Of a DNA stretch of 64,000 bases, positions 52,591 to 61,923 are shown in pieces (position 1 is the stretch's first letter; each line of letters starts with the position of its first letter). A program made the translations under genes and the position numbers. The stretch is from Azorinus chamasolen (taxonomy: Eukaryota > Mollusca > Bivalvia > Cardiida > Solecurtidae). The notes below the pieces were generated by a model. That model was not told where the DNA came from. It made no database searches and saw only the letters and a program-made list of their open reading frames with translations. Location of the stretch: positions 29,700,853-29,764,852 of the forward strand of contig OY755241.1 in the NCBI GenBank assembly GCA_963576725.1, given 5' to 3'.

Positions 52591-52826
52591 TTACTGATCC
52601 ATTCCCTCACATTGATACCTTTTGATGCCTCTGTAAAAGCCACTTTTTCAAACCATTATGATAAATAGAGTATTTGCTCCATAGGAGCAAATACTCTATT
52701 TATCACAATGATTTAAATTTTATTACACAATTCTAAACAGTTTCCGTTTTTGTATTAACTGCTCCTTTTCAGTAGATTTATTCGAAGAGGTTTGGTCTAA
52801 AAGTAGTCCAAGAGGTAACAGGTTAA
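52591..52826 (-). mobile_element. TTAA-1 MITE
   Basis: GATCCATTCCCTCACATTG to AGAGGTAACAGGTTAA. Hairpin stem shows GAGTATTTG/CAAATACTC in place of GAGCATTTG/CAAATGCTC, a matched change. Confidence 0.8.
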
Positions 52827-52914
52827 CCTTTTACCTGCCAGAGAAACAGAAACAGAATATACACAGAACAGACATGTTGGTCAATAAATACTCAGTTTGC
52901 TTATGGAATTATAA

Positions 52915-53045
52915 AGACTATACAGCATTGATCCTGAACTGATATATATAGAACCAACATAGACCTGATTCTAACTTGATACATGGACCAAATATAGAGC
53001 TGATTCTAAACTGACATATGGAATCTGTATAGAACTGTTATGTGA
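52915..53045. repeat. Degenerate direct repeats
   Basis: CTGATTCTAA(C/A)(T/C)TGA with (A/C)ATATGGA-like joints recurs about every 45 bp. Confidence 0.5.
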
Positions 53046-53054
53046 TACAAAAAG

Positions 53055-53706
53055 TTCTGATTCTGTCATTTCATTCTGCAGTAAGTTGTTACCTGCCTTA
53101 GAAACCGTCACTGTTACACATTTGAGTGTCTCGTGTAGTAACCGTCACTGTTACACGTTTGAGTGTCTCGTGTAGTAACCGTCACTGTTACACATTTGAG
53201 TGTCTCGTGTAGTAACCGTCACTGGTACACATTTGAGTGTCTCGTGTAGACACCGTCACTGTTACACGTTTGAGTGTCTCGTTTAGTAACCATCACTGTT
53301 ACACATTTGAGTGCCTCGTGTAGTAACCGTCACTGTTACACGTTTGAGTGCCTTGTGTAGTAACCGTCACTGTTACATGTTTGAGTGCCTCGTGTAGTAA
53401 CCGTCACTGTTACACATTTGATTGCCTCGCGTAGTAACTGTCGCTGTTACACATTCGAGTGTCTCGTGTAGTAACCGTCACTGTTACACATTTGAGTGCC
53501 TCGTGTAGTAACTGTCGCTGTTACACATTCGAGTATCTCGTGTAGTAACCGTCACTGTTACACATTTGAGTGCATCGTGTAGTAACCGTCATTGTTACAC
53601 ATTCGAGTGCCTCGTGTAGTAACCGTCATTGTTACACATTTGAGTGTCTCGTGTAGTAACCGTCACTGTTACACATTTGAGTGCCTCGTGTAGAAAGGCT
53701 TTACTG
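53055..53706. repeat. 37-bp minisatellite (16 copies) inside a TA-1 right arm
   Basis: The left flank CATTTCATTCTGCAGTAAG and GTTACCTGCCTTAGA is a TA-1 inner arm. Units GTAACCGTCACTGTTACACA plus TTTGAGTGTCTCGTGTA follow with period 37 (53104-53690). The right flank AGAAAGGCTTTACTG before TA is the TA-1 terminus. Confidence 0.9.
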
Positions 53707-53839
53707 TATTTTTGAGAAACCACTTTATTTCGACAACAGATGGTATTTAGAGATGGAGTGCTTATTTCCTATACAAGGAAGGCAATATTTAACTTTCCAT
53801 CGACTATCCCTTTCCTTTATATGAATAATGGAAGGTCGC

Positions 53840-54050
53840 TTAACTCATTCTCCCCTATTGACGCCTTATTGCGCCTATGTTAACTTTATTTTGTGAAACC
53901 ATTGTAATAAATAGAGCATTTGCTCCTATTTATCACAATGGTTTCAAACTAGAAAATTCTAAAGTTTCCCTTTTCTTTAGTTAATGCTCCTTTTCGGTAG
54001 ATTCATTCAAAGAGGCTGGGTCTAAAAACAGTCTAGGGGAGAATGAGTTT
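53840..54050 (-). mobile_element. TTAA-1 MITE, hairpin arm deletion
   Basis: TTAACTCATTCTCCCC to AGGGGAGAATGAG. The hairpin right arm lacks the segment between TTTGCTCC and TATTTATCAC. Confidence 0.75.
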
Positions 54051-54270
54051 TCTCATTCCCTCCTAGTACCGCATTTTGACGCAAAAGACATTATTTGCAA
54101 CCACTGTGAAAAATAAAGCATTTGCTCATATGGCGCAAATGTTCCATTTATAAGAATAGTTTCAAACCTTCACAGTTGTAAAAAAAATTCCTTTTCTGTC
54201 CCAAATGCCCCTTTTCGGTAGATTTATGCAAAGAGATCGGGCTTAAAAAGAGTTGGAAGAAATGTGTTAA
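54051..54270 (-). mobile_element. TTAA-1 MITE, old copy
   Basis: CTCATTCCCTCCTAG, ACGCAAAAGACATT, CATTTGCTCATATGGCG and right end GAAATGTGTTAA. It abuts the previous copy head to tail. Confidence 0.65.
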
Positions 54271-54284
54271 AACAGGCTCTATTG

Positions 54285-54682
54285 TATTTGAGACAGGTGA
54301 TAGTTTAATGCAGGGTAAAACTCATGCAAAACGCTACTTTGGGAGCTTTCTGCACGACTTTCACACTGCATTTAGCAGCCAGTTGTCTGAAAATACCCGT
54401 CTCCTTTTTTTAACCCTTTCGGCGCCAGATTTCTAATTGTCCTCTGCAATCCAAATTTTGTTGAATTATTCGGTACAATAAGGAAATGAGATAAATAAAT
54501 GCAAATTTCAAAAGAACAAAGCACTTAGATAGAAATAGAGAATGAGGCAAAAAGTGAAGTCCCTGATCAGACGCCGCCTTGAAAAGGCGGCGTCTGATCT
54601 GGGACTGCACTATTTGTCGTGGTACATTTATGCGACTTCGGCGGTAAAATGGTTAAAACAATCGGTTTAGAGATATTTTACT
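54285..54682. mobile_element. TA-1 MITE interrupted by TTAA-3
   Basis: GAGACAGGTGATAGTTTAATG, GAGCTTTCTGCACGAC, GCAGCCAGTTGTCTG, then the insert, then CGGTTTAGAGATATTTTACTG before TA. Confidence 0.65.
54410..54656. mobile_element. TTAA-3 MITE, GGCGCC end type (247 bp)
   Basis: TTAACCCTTTCGGCGCC to TTCGGCGGTAAAATGGTTAA. Hairpin GATCAGACGCCGCC with apex CCTTGAAAAGG. Confidence 0.8.
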
Positions 54683-54904
54683 GTACAACTAAGATTGGAG
54701 TTCCACATCGCTTTCAGAAAGTGCGTAGTTTTTGCCAATATCTGCATCAAGACAGAGAGACTCGAATCAAACCGTAAAATGAACATTAATCTTCCTCGAA
54801 AAGCGCACAGCTCATGACAATTCGTAATTATAAACCAAAAGATGGTATGCAAGCAAAACTGCGCTAGAACTAAAACTAATTCATTTCCTTCTAGTTCAGA
54901 TAAA
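54683..54904. other. Unassigned sequence
   Basis: No repeat or gene recognised. Confidence 0.35.
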
Positions 54905-55107
54905 CAGTAAAACCTCTCTATAACGGCCTCTAATTTATGTTAATTAGTTGTATTTAGGCCAGGTGTCTGCTTAAAGCAAGGTGAAAGTAAAACAGAACGC
55001 TCCTATAGGAGCGTTCTGTTATACTTTCACCTTGCTTTAAGCAACCACCTGCCTTTAACACAAAATACTTGATGTAATTTAGTGACCGTTATAGAGAGGT
55101 TTTACTG
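54905..55107. mobile_element. TA-1 MITE, TATAACGG end type (203 bp)
   Basis: CAGTAAAACCTCTCTATAAC to GTTATAGAGAGGTTTTACTG. Symmetric apex AACGCTCCTATAGGAGCGTT. Confidence 0.9.
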
Positions 55108-55125
55108 TACTTTATTTCCTCAATC

Positions 55126-55369
55126 CTTTAATGCATAAATATGCTCTTCTACGCCTTTGCAAACTAAGTAGACCCAAATCAGACGGCTCCTGTAGGACCC
55201 GTCTGATCAGCGTCTGCTCTGTTTGCTAGTGTTTTAATATAGATATGATTCTATACAATTTCTGCCATGACCGAACATTCCTCTGCCCATGTGCTATTAT
55301 AACAATTAATCTAATTAAAATTCATGACGTCATTATTTTTTAATGAATATTCATTAAGTATAGAGTTAA
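55126..55369. mobile_element. TTAA-2 MITE
   Basis: AATCCTTTAATGCATAAAT to AAGTATAGAGTTAA. Hairpin GACCCAAATCAGACGGCTCC, apex CTCCTGTAGGACC. Confidence 0.75.
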
Positions 55370-55436
55370 CCTGTTACTCATAGATAAGCCTGTTGCCAAC
55401 ATTTCGAACAGTAAAACGAAAATATGATATTCTCTT

Positions 55437-55560
55437 TAACCATATTCTTCAAACTTACGTTTTTTCTGCGACTTTTGCCAACAAATCAGACCCAGATTAG
55501 ACAGTTCGTGTAGGAGCTCTCCGCCCAGAATCTGTTTTGTTTGCTAATGAAATACTAGTT
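55437..55560. repeat. TTAA-2, degraded
   Basis: TTTAACCATATTCTTC, CCAACAAATCAGACCCAGAT and CAGAATCTGTTTTGTTTGC. Confidence 0.5.
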
Positions 55561-55586
55561 TGTTACATCATATGGTGCCAGTATGA

Positions 55587-55904
55587 TATTCAGCTAATTA
55601 ATAATCCATCCAGTTTCTGAGATTTATGGAGTACTAGTGAACCACTGTAAACCCCACTAATGCGACCGGCAAAAAGGGGCATAATTCACAGTGGCAAGGG
55701 CAGGTGGTAGCTTTATGCAGGACAAAAGTTATGCAGAAAGCTCCTATAGGAGCTTTCTGCATAACTTTCGACCTGCATTAAGCAACCACCTGCTTATAAA
55801 GACAGCTATGTTTATCCATTAAGTGGTCGCATTAGAGGGGTTCTACTGTATTCAGCTGATTAATAATCCATCCAGTTTCTGAGATTAATGGAGTAATAGT
55901 GAAC
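55587..55904. repeat. 56-bp direct repeats exactly bracketing a TA-1 MITE
   Basis: TATTCAGCTAATTAATAATC...TAGTGAAC at 55587-55642 recurs at 55849-55904 with three substitutions. The two copies touch the two ends of the MITE between them. Confidence 0.85.
55643..55848. mobile_element. TA-1 MITE, AATGCGACC end type (206 bp)
   Basis: CACTGTAAACCCCACTAATG to GCATTAGAGGGGTTCTACTG. Apex AAAGCTCCTATAGGAGCTTT. Confidence 0.9.
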
Positions 55905-55974
55905 TATTTCAAAACTCATCTGATCAGATTTTAATGTACTGTAGAACCTGTCTTAAGCGACCTTATATTAATTG

Positions 55975-56207
55975 GATACTGATTGGTCCCTGATATTGAC
56001 GACTTTTGACGACTCTGTAAAAGACACTTTGTGAAACCATTGTGGTAAATAGAGCATTTGCTCCAATAGGAGCAAATGCTCTATTTACCACAATGGTTTC
56101 AAACTACAGAATTCTAAAATTGTCCTTTTCTCTAGTTACTGCTCCTTTTCGGTTGATTTATTCAAAGAGGTTGTATCTAAAAATAGCCTATGAGGGGAAA
56201 GGGTTAA
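55975..56207 (-). mobile_element. TTAA-1 MITE
   Basis: GTCCCTGATATTGACGAC to GAGGGGAAAGGGTTAA. The stem has GTGGTAAAT/ATTTACCAC instead of GTGATAAAT/ATTTATCAC, a matched change. Confidence 0.85.
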
Positions 56208-56289
56208 ATTTTGAAACTTGAGTTTGTAATAATCATGGCGAACCGGTTGGATACAGATGGCAGGTCAAGTCATTCGACATATTCTCATA

Positions 56290-57627
56290 CGAGGGGTGTT
56301 CCATAAATAATGTCATCTGTGCTTTATTTCGCGGAAATCGTGCAATTCATGCACAAAACCACCTCGTGTCGATTGAGTGATCACTGGCTCGTGACACAGG
56401 TAAATATCTCGTCCACACGTTCACTTGCCTCGGTACAGTGTACATCGTTTCATAGCCTATTCGTTAGACTATACACAAAATGACAGGAAAACGAGCTGAA
56501 AATGTTCTTGAAATTAGGGCCTATATAAAAGGTAGGTCATTACTCGGCATAAAGGCTGTAGATAATCACCGCGAGGTGTGTGACATTTATGGGGAGGGCC
56601 AAATGTCCCACAGGACTGTTTGTAGGTGGGTAGCTAAATTTAGTGCTGGGCAGCAGCAACTGGAAGATGCTGCTCGCCCAGGTCGTCCTGCAACAACTAC
56701 GACCAAAGGTAACATAGAAAAAATCCGAAATATCCTCAAAACTGATGCTCGATTCACCGTAAGACAATTGGCTCGAATGACAAACTTGTTGTTAGCAAGA
56801 GTTCATGCAATTTTGAAGAAACACCTAAAAGTTAGAAAGATAAATGCAAGATGGATACCCCATTTGTTAACGGATGAGCAAAAGAAGACGCCTGTAACAA
56901 TGGCAAAAAAACTTCTCAAAATGTACCCAAAATATAGTAAAAAGGCTTTTGATAATATAGTCACTGGTGATGAGACCTGGGTGTATTATTTTGAACCAAA
57001 GCGGAAGGTTTCCAACCGAATATGGGCCACTAAAAATGCCAGACGCCCAAGTATTGCCAAACGAATACGAACGGTAAAGAAGGTTTTGTATGCTATTTTT
57101 TTCACTAATAAGGGTCCAGCTATTCAAATCCCGGTGCCAAAAGGCAGAACGGTCACAGGCAAGTTCTATAAAAACGTTGTTCTGAGAAAATTGAAGAACT
57201 ACTACAAAAGTAGCCGCCCCAAAACAGGACTTAAGTATGTCCGACTTTTGCATGATAATGCACCCGCTCACAAGGCACGTATTGTGACTGACTTTTTGGA
57301 GTCAGAGAAGGTTACCGTCCTTCCGCACCCTCCGTATTCGCCAGACTTGGCCCCCTGCGACTATTTTCTCTTTCAAAAACTTAAATATCATTTATCTGGA
57401 AGGAGATACAATTCGAGAAATGCCCTTGGATCTGCTGTTTATCAGTGTCTGATGGGTGTCCCCATTGAAGAGTATGAAAAATGCTTCCAAAAATGGATTT
57501 ACCGGCTAAAAAGGTGTATTCTGGCTGGCGGAGAGTATTTTGAAGGGCAGAGCAAATTAAAATGAACAAAAGCACTTCCGCTATATGAGCACCGATGCAA
57601 GTGACATTATTTTTGGAACACCCCTCG
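56290..57627 (+). mobile_element. Complete mariner transposon (1338 bp)
   Basis: Terminal inverted repeats of 26 bp start CGAGGGGTGTTCCA (56290-56315 and 57602-57627; one mismatch). A TA dinucleotide duplication (56288-56289, 57628-57629) flanks the element. It encloses one uninterrupted transposase. Length, repeats, TA target and coding content are those of a full-length Tc1/mariner-superfamily mariner. The intact ORF and near-identical ends suggest recent arrival; it could be active. Confidence 0.95.
56480..57565 (+). CDS. Mariner transposase, intact
   Basis: A 361-residue enzyme expected to bind the terminal repeats and cut and paste the element at TA sites in the nucleus. Residues about 5-57 form the first helix-turn-helix region and about 75-120 the second. 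The linker has AARPGRP. WIPHLL (125-130) corresponds to the mariner WVPHEL motif. The catalytic aspartates are D164 (in TGDETW), D259 (in HDNAPAH) and D294 (in YSPDLAPCDYF), with 34 residues between the last two, which is the DD34D signature of mariner proper. All motifs are intact and there are no frameshifts. Its length is slightly above the usual 345-350. The ATG lies 190 bp inside the left end, leaving a normal 5' untranslated stretch. It will not mobilise the TA-1 MITEs, whose ends differ. Confidence 0.95.
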   Translation: MTGKRAENVLEIRAYIKGRSLLGIKAVDNHREVCDIYGEGQMSHRTVCRWVAKFSAGQQQLEDAARPGRPATTTTKGNIEKIRNILKTDARFTVRQLARMTNLLLARVHAILKKHLKVRKINARWIPHLLTDEQKKTPVTMAKKLLKMYPKYSKKAFDNIVTGDETWVYYFEPKRKVSNRIWATKNARRPSIAKRIRTVKKVLYAIFFTNKGPAIQIPVPKGRTVTGKFYKNVVLRKLKNYYKSSRPKTGLKYVRLLHDNAPAHKARIVTDFLESEKVTVLPHPPYSPDLAPCDYFLFQKLKYHLSGRRYNSRNALGSAVYQCLMGVPIEEYEKCFQKWIYRLKRCILAGGEYFEGQSKLK

Positions 57628-57649
57628 TACACTAATGTGTTTGACATTA

Positions 57650-57875
57650 TGCCCCAGTACTTCATTCTCAGTGTTGTTATATTTTCCGGTCCTTCGGGAT
57701 TATTAGTGTCGATTTGATAAGTTTTGAGAAATGAATACCGCTTAAGCCGGTGCTAGTGGGCGTGAGTAGTGTTGCACTTTTAATTACTACTCATGAACAG
57801 ACTCAATAAAATCGAGTCTGCAATTTTCTCTTTTGGCATTGCTAGATCTACTTTTGCTTTCGAAGGATCTCCAAT
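57650..57875 (+). repeat. Dispersed repeat H, copy 3 (uninterrupted)
   Basis: AGTACTTCATTCTCAGTGTTG, CGGTCCTTCGGGATTATTAG, CTTAAGCCGGTGCTAGTGGG and CTTTCGAAGGATC. It gives the empty site for the LTR element at 39686. It starts 23 bp after the mariner. Confidence 0.7.
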
Positions 57876-58205
57876 TTTAGGAAGTTATAATTGTGTTTTC
57901 AAAAGAAATTGATGGAAAAGATTCTTTGAGTCTTGAAAACTCATTTTGAAAAAAAAATATTTGCGTGAGACAATTGCTGCAAGCGTTTGCCCTCTCCACA
58001 CTAAGGATTGTTCTAATGTCTTTTTCTAACAATATATTCCACATACTCTTGTGACAAATGCTTGGTGTCTGTCAGCATTGCTCCTCAGAGACAGGGCAAC
58101 TGAGATAAGTCGCTCTGTCCATGAAATCTACACTTTATTTCGAAGAAAATTAGCACAGCGACAAAATCGTTTTACAAAATACTCCAGCCCTTCCCTCGCG
58201 AGACG
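57876..58205. other. Unassigned sequence
   Basis: No gene or repeat recognised. Confidence 0.4.
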
Positions 58206-58290
58206 ACTCGCAGTTGTACACAGTATAGATCCAGATGAGACGCCAGGTAATTCTGCGTTTCGTCAGGATCCAAGCTGTTTGGCTTGCGTT
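58206..58290. repeat. TTAA-3 hairpin, diverged
   Basis: ACACAGTATAGATCCAGATG, AGACGCCAGGTAATTCTG, CGTCAGGATCCAAGCTG. Confidence 0.6.
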
Positions 58291-58549
58291 CAATAGTTTC
58301 TCAAGAGCTTCATTGAATTGGAGGTGCACACAAGTGTAGCAGATTCAAACTCGAGCAGACATTATTCTGTTATAGCGATGAAGGGTTAAATGTTCACAAT
58401 GCTTTGGGTGAAGTTAGGACGAAGATTCATTGTGACTGTGTCTCACGAGAACACAGACAGTCTGAATTATCAGATTGTGGTTTTAAAGATGAAATATTGT
58501 GATGCAAAAGAGAAGAAAAAACATTACAAAATACGAGGATTAACCCTTT
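58291..58549. other. Unassigned sequence
   Basis: A 70-codon open frame from 58390 has no recognisable motif and ends inside the next MITE. Confidence 0.35.
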
Positions 58550-58743
58550 ATTCCATAAATACGCTAGACTCAGATCAGAGGGCTCCTATAGAAACCGTCT
58601 GATCAGGGTTTACCCTGTTTGCTTATGACATAAAATGGATATGATTCTACACTTCATGCTTTGGTTAAATATTCAGAACGGTGTTCATATATTATTATAA
58701 AATCATGATTTCTTACATGAATATTCATGGAGTAAAGGATTAA
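58550..58743. mobile_element. TTAA-2 MITE (194 bp)
   Basis: TTAACCCTTTATTCC to GGAGTAAAGGATTAA. Hairpin GACTCAGATCAGAGGGCTCC with a decayed right apex. Confidence 0.75.
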
Positions 58744-58921
58744 ACAGCTCCGTTTCACGGGTAATCAGACATTCGTCCGGAAATTACTCAATTTTTTAAA
58801 ACGGAAAGTATAAATGTTCAAACCCCGTTTGATAATCCGAGTGTCTACAATTTGTTGTAATGACGTCACAAACAAAAATAAGTTTGGTCATGGCAGAAAG
58901 TGCACAATCATATCGAGAGTG

Positions 58922-59091
58922 CCAGATAAAATGCGCAAATTAAAGCATTTTCAAGAATAACGTCTTTATTTCTCCACCAAACCCTATGTTGTCACCACTC
59001 TTTAGAATCGCCTCTTCGAGGCGATTCTAAAAAGTGGTCACAAAATAGGGTTTGGTGGAGAAATGTCGCTTTTAGTATTTGAGTACGCACG
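58922..59091. mobile_element. FB-4 fold-back element
   Basis: CAGATAAAATGCGCAAATTA, hairpin 58971-59066 (TTTCTCCACCAAACCCTATG to GGTGGAGAAAT), apex CGCCTCTTCGAGGCG, right end GTATTTGAGTACGCAC. Confidence 0.85.
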
Positions 59092-59109
59092 TTTGTAAAT
59101 GTTGCTCGT

Positions 59110-59185
59110 TTTCATAAGAATAGATCCTGATCTGAAGGCTCCTATTGAGGATATCCGATCTGGGCCTACTATGCGAATGGGTAAA
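59110..59185. repeat. TTAA-2 hairpin remnant
   Basis: TCCTGATCTGAAGGCTCCTA and GATCTGGGCCTACTATG. Confidence 0.5.
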
Positions 59186-59196
59186 ACGGCGTATCT

Positions 59197-59445
59197 TTAA
59201 CCCTTTCCTCCATAAATACGCCTTTCTACGCCTCTATAATAACCACTTCTTGAAACCATTGTGATGAAAACCATTGTGATAAAGAGAGCATTTGCTCCTA
59301 CAGGAGCAAAATTTAATGCTCTATTTATCACAATGGTTTCAAACTACAAAATTCTAAAATTTGACTTTTCTCTAGTATTTAGTGTAATGCACAAATGAAG
59401 TTTACAGAGGCGACAAAATGCGTCAGTAGAGGAGAGAATGGTTAA
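59197..59445. mobile_element. TTAA-1 MITE, chimeric right end
   Basis: TTAACCCTTTCCTCCATAAA at the left, GGAGAGAATGGTTAA at the right. GAAACCATTGTGAT is duplicated in the left arm and a few bases are inserted in the right stem. Confidence 0.75.
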
Positions 59446-59450
59446 TTGTT

Positions 59451-59678
59451 ATAACCCATTACCTCATAGGCTATTTGTAGTTCAAACATCATTGAATAAA
59501 TCTACCGAAAAGGAGCATAAACTAGAGAAAATGATTTTTTTTATTGTTGTAGTTTGAAACCATTGTGATAAATAGAGCATTTGCTCCTATAGGATCAAAT
59601 GCTCTATTTATCACAATGATTTCAACAAGTGACTTTTGCAGAGGCGTCAAAAAGCGTCAATATGAGAGAATGGGATAA
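59451..59678. mobile_element. TTAA-1 MITE (228 bp)
   Basis: ATAACCCATTACCTCATAGG to AGAGAATGGGATAA. Hairpin near-perfect (apex TATAGGATC, one arm changed). Confidence 0.8.
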
Positions 59679-59805
59679 CGACGAAACAAGACCCCATTTC
59701 AAAGATTCTGTAAATGGCTTTACCCACATTTTGGCGAATCGGCGTTAATGCTCTTTCGCTAAAACAGATTATGAGTGAAATTCAAGACTTTTTATATTGC
59801 AGTCA

Positions 59806-60019
59806 TTAACTATTTGCCTGCTAGCGGTGAAACCGTGATTACCCATGCAAACAGTTTGGATCCAGATGAGACGCCGCATAATACGGCGTCTCATCAGGAT
59901 CCAAACTGTTTGTCATCTTGACCATATTTTTGCAAAGGAATGAGAGAAATTTTATTTTTAGAATTGAAGCAGACGACAAGTGTTGCAGACGAAAAATTAC
60001 TTAGCATGCAACGAGTTAA
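59806..60019. mobile_element. TTAA-3 MITE, complete (214 bp)
   Basis: TTAACTATTTGCCTGCTAGC to TTAGCATGCAACGAGTTAA. Perfect hairpin (about 59848-59911) GGATCCAGATGAGACGCCGC with apex CATAATACGG. Confidence 0.8.
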
Positions 60020-60055
60020 TGCTGAATGGTCAAGCGAGTCTGAGGCAGTAAAGTG

Positions 60056-60276
60056 CATAACCATTTACTACATTAACAGTCACTCGATTAGTTGTTATAA
60101 TAGCACATGGATACAGGAATGTCTGGCCATGGCAAAAACTGTAGAATCATATCTATATTATATCATAAGCAAAGAGAGCAAACACTGATCAGACGGCTCA
60201 TACAGGATCCGTCTGATCTGGGTCTACACTGTTTTGCAAATGCGTTGAAAGGCGTATTTATGGAATAAAGGGATGA
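60056..60276. mobile_element. TTAA-2 MITE, inverted
   Basis: ATAACCATTTACTACATTAA to TATGGAATAAAGGGAT. Hairpin GATCAGACGGCTCATACAGG. Confidence 0.7.
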
Positions 60277-60540
60277 ACGTTTTCACGACTTTGCAAACAG
60301 AATAGACCAAGATCAGATAGTTCATCACCACATACGACATGTTACAACAGGTTTCATTTTCTGTCGTTTTGGCATTATTGTCACATGACTTGTATTCTGG
60401 ATGTTATGATAACTCTTGAAGTTATCGGCCCGATATCGTTTTTCATTGATCAGTGTGGACACAAGTGATTAGATGTATTGGATACCCTGCTCGTGACTAG
60501 TCCGACCGGAATTCTGACCCTTTGGATCAATAACAGCTGA
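60277..60540. other. Unassigned, with a TTAA-2 scrap
   Basis: 60290-60330 has TTTGCAAACAGAATAGACC and no partner arm. Confidence 0.35.
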
Positions 60541-60544
60541 TTAG

Positions 60545-60665
60545 TACATTTGCATCTCTTAGGAATCAAGACTATTTATAATGGAATCAAGATTTATTTT
60601 ATATTGGCATCTATGATTTTTATATTGGAATCAGGGTATTTTATATTGGGATGAACACTTGTTTT
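60545..60665. repeat. Degenerate 20-30 bp repeats
   Basis: TTTATATTGG(A/C)ATCAAG-like units recur. Confidence 0.6.
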
Positions 60666-60675
60666 ATATAGGCAT

Positions 60676-60751
60676 CAATATTGGAATGGTTTTCGAAAAG
60701 TGACTTTTACAGAGGCGACAAAGACTTAGAAAACTCCATTGGAAGAAAGGG
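60676..60751. repeat. TTAA-1 MITE, right end only
   Basis: ATGGTTTTCGAAAAGTGAC, TTTTACAGAGGCGACAAAG, GGAAGAAAGGGTA. Confidence 0.6.
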
Positions 60752-60769
60752 TATCACTTCTGCTACAGT

Positions 60770-61030
60770 AAAAGGTTGAACAAGCCAAGTTTTACTAAAA
60801 TCTCGAATTTTATCAAAAGTTCCAAATAGCGAGGTTTTGTTAAAAAGTTCAAAATAGCGAAGTGTATCAAAAGTTCTAAATAGCGATCGAAAGTTCAAAA
60901 TAGCGAACTTTATCAAAAGGTCAAAATAAAGTTGAAGTTTTCTTTAAAGTTTGCAAAAATACTTAGTTTTACCAAAAGTTCGAAATTTCGATGTTTTACC
61001 AAACGTTAGTGAAGGTTTATTAAACGTTCC
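60770..61030. repeat. Degenerate repeats grading into the 17-bp array
   Basis: AAAAGTTC(A/C)AAATAGCGA-like units recur every 20-40 bp after an initial ACAGTAAAAGG, which resembles a TA-1 end. Confidence 0.6.
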
Positions 61031-61031
61031 A

Positions 61032-61841
61032 AATAGCGAGGTTACTGTATAAGCGAGGTTACTGTATAAGCGAGGATACTGTATTAGCAAGGTTACTGTA
61101 TAAGCGAGGATACTGTATTAGCAAGGTTACTGTATAAGCGAGGTTACTGTATAAGCGAGGATACTGTATAAGCGAGGATACTGTATTAGCAAGGTTACTG
61201 TATAAGCGAGGATACTGTATTAGCAAGGTTACTGTATAAGCGAGGATACTGTATTAGCAAAGGTTACTGTATAAGCGAGGATACTGTATTAGCGAGGTTA
61301 CTGTATAAGCGAGGATACTGTATAAGCGAGGTTACTGTATAAGCGAGGTTACTGTATTAGCGGGGTTATTGTATTAGCGGGGTTATTGTATTAGCGGGGT
61401 TATTGTATTAGCGAGGTTACTGTATAAGCGAGGATACTGTATAAGCGAGGTTACTGTATTAGCGAGGTTACTGTATTAGCGGGGTTATTGTATTAGCGAG
61501 GTTACTGTATAAGCGAGGATACTGTATAAGCGAGGTTACTGTATAAGCGAGGTTACTGTATTAGCGAGGATACTGTATTAGTGAGGTTACTATATTAGCG
61601 AGGTTACTGTATTAGCGAGGTTACTGTATTAGCGAGGTCACTATATTAGCGAGGTTACTGTATCAGCGAGGTTACTATATTAGTGAGGTTACTGTGTTGC
61701 CGAGGTTACTGTATTAGTGCGGTTACTATATTATCGGGGTTACTGTATTAGTGGGGTTACTGTATTAGTGAGGTAACTGTATTAGTGAGGTTACTATATT
61801 AGTGAGGTTACTGTATTAGCGAGGTTACTGTATTTCAAACA
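61032..61841. repeat. 17-bp minisatellite, first block
   Basis: Units GCGAGGTTACTGTATTA and close variants. The unit equals the last 17 bp of a TA-1 right end plus its TA (TTAGCGGGGTTTTACTGTA) within two or three changes. Confidence 0.95.
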
Positions 61842-61844
61842 ACG

Positions 61845-61923
61845 ACTGTTTGAGTATTGAAAACCTTTAACCCTTTACTCAGTCAATATCCATCTAACAA
61901 ATAATGACATCATAAATATTAAT
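61845..61923. repeat. Duplicated flank between array blocks
   Basis: CGACTGTTTGAGTATTGAAA, TTAACCCTTTACTCAGTC and AATAATGACATCATAAAT are the start of the TTAA-2 element at 62552, here cut after about 70 bp. Confidence 0.9.

Noticed and set aside
56540..57665. Minus-strand ORFs of 75, 134 and 94 codons over the mariner
   Set aside because: They are shadows of the transposase frame on the other strand.
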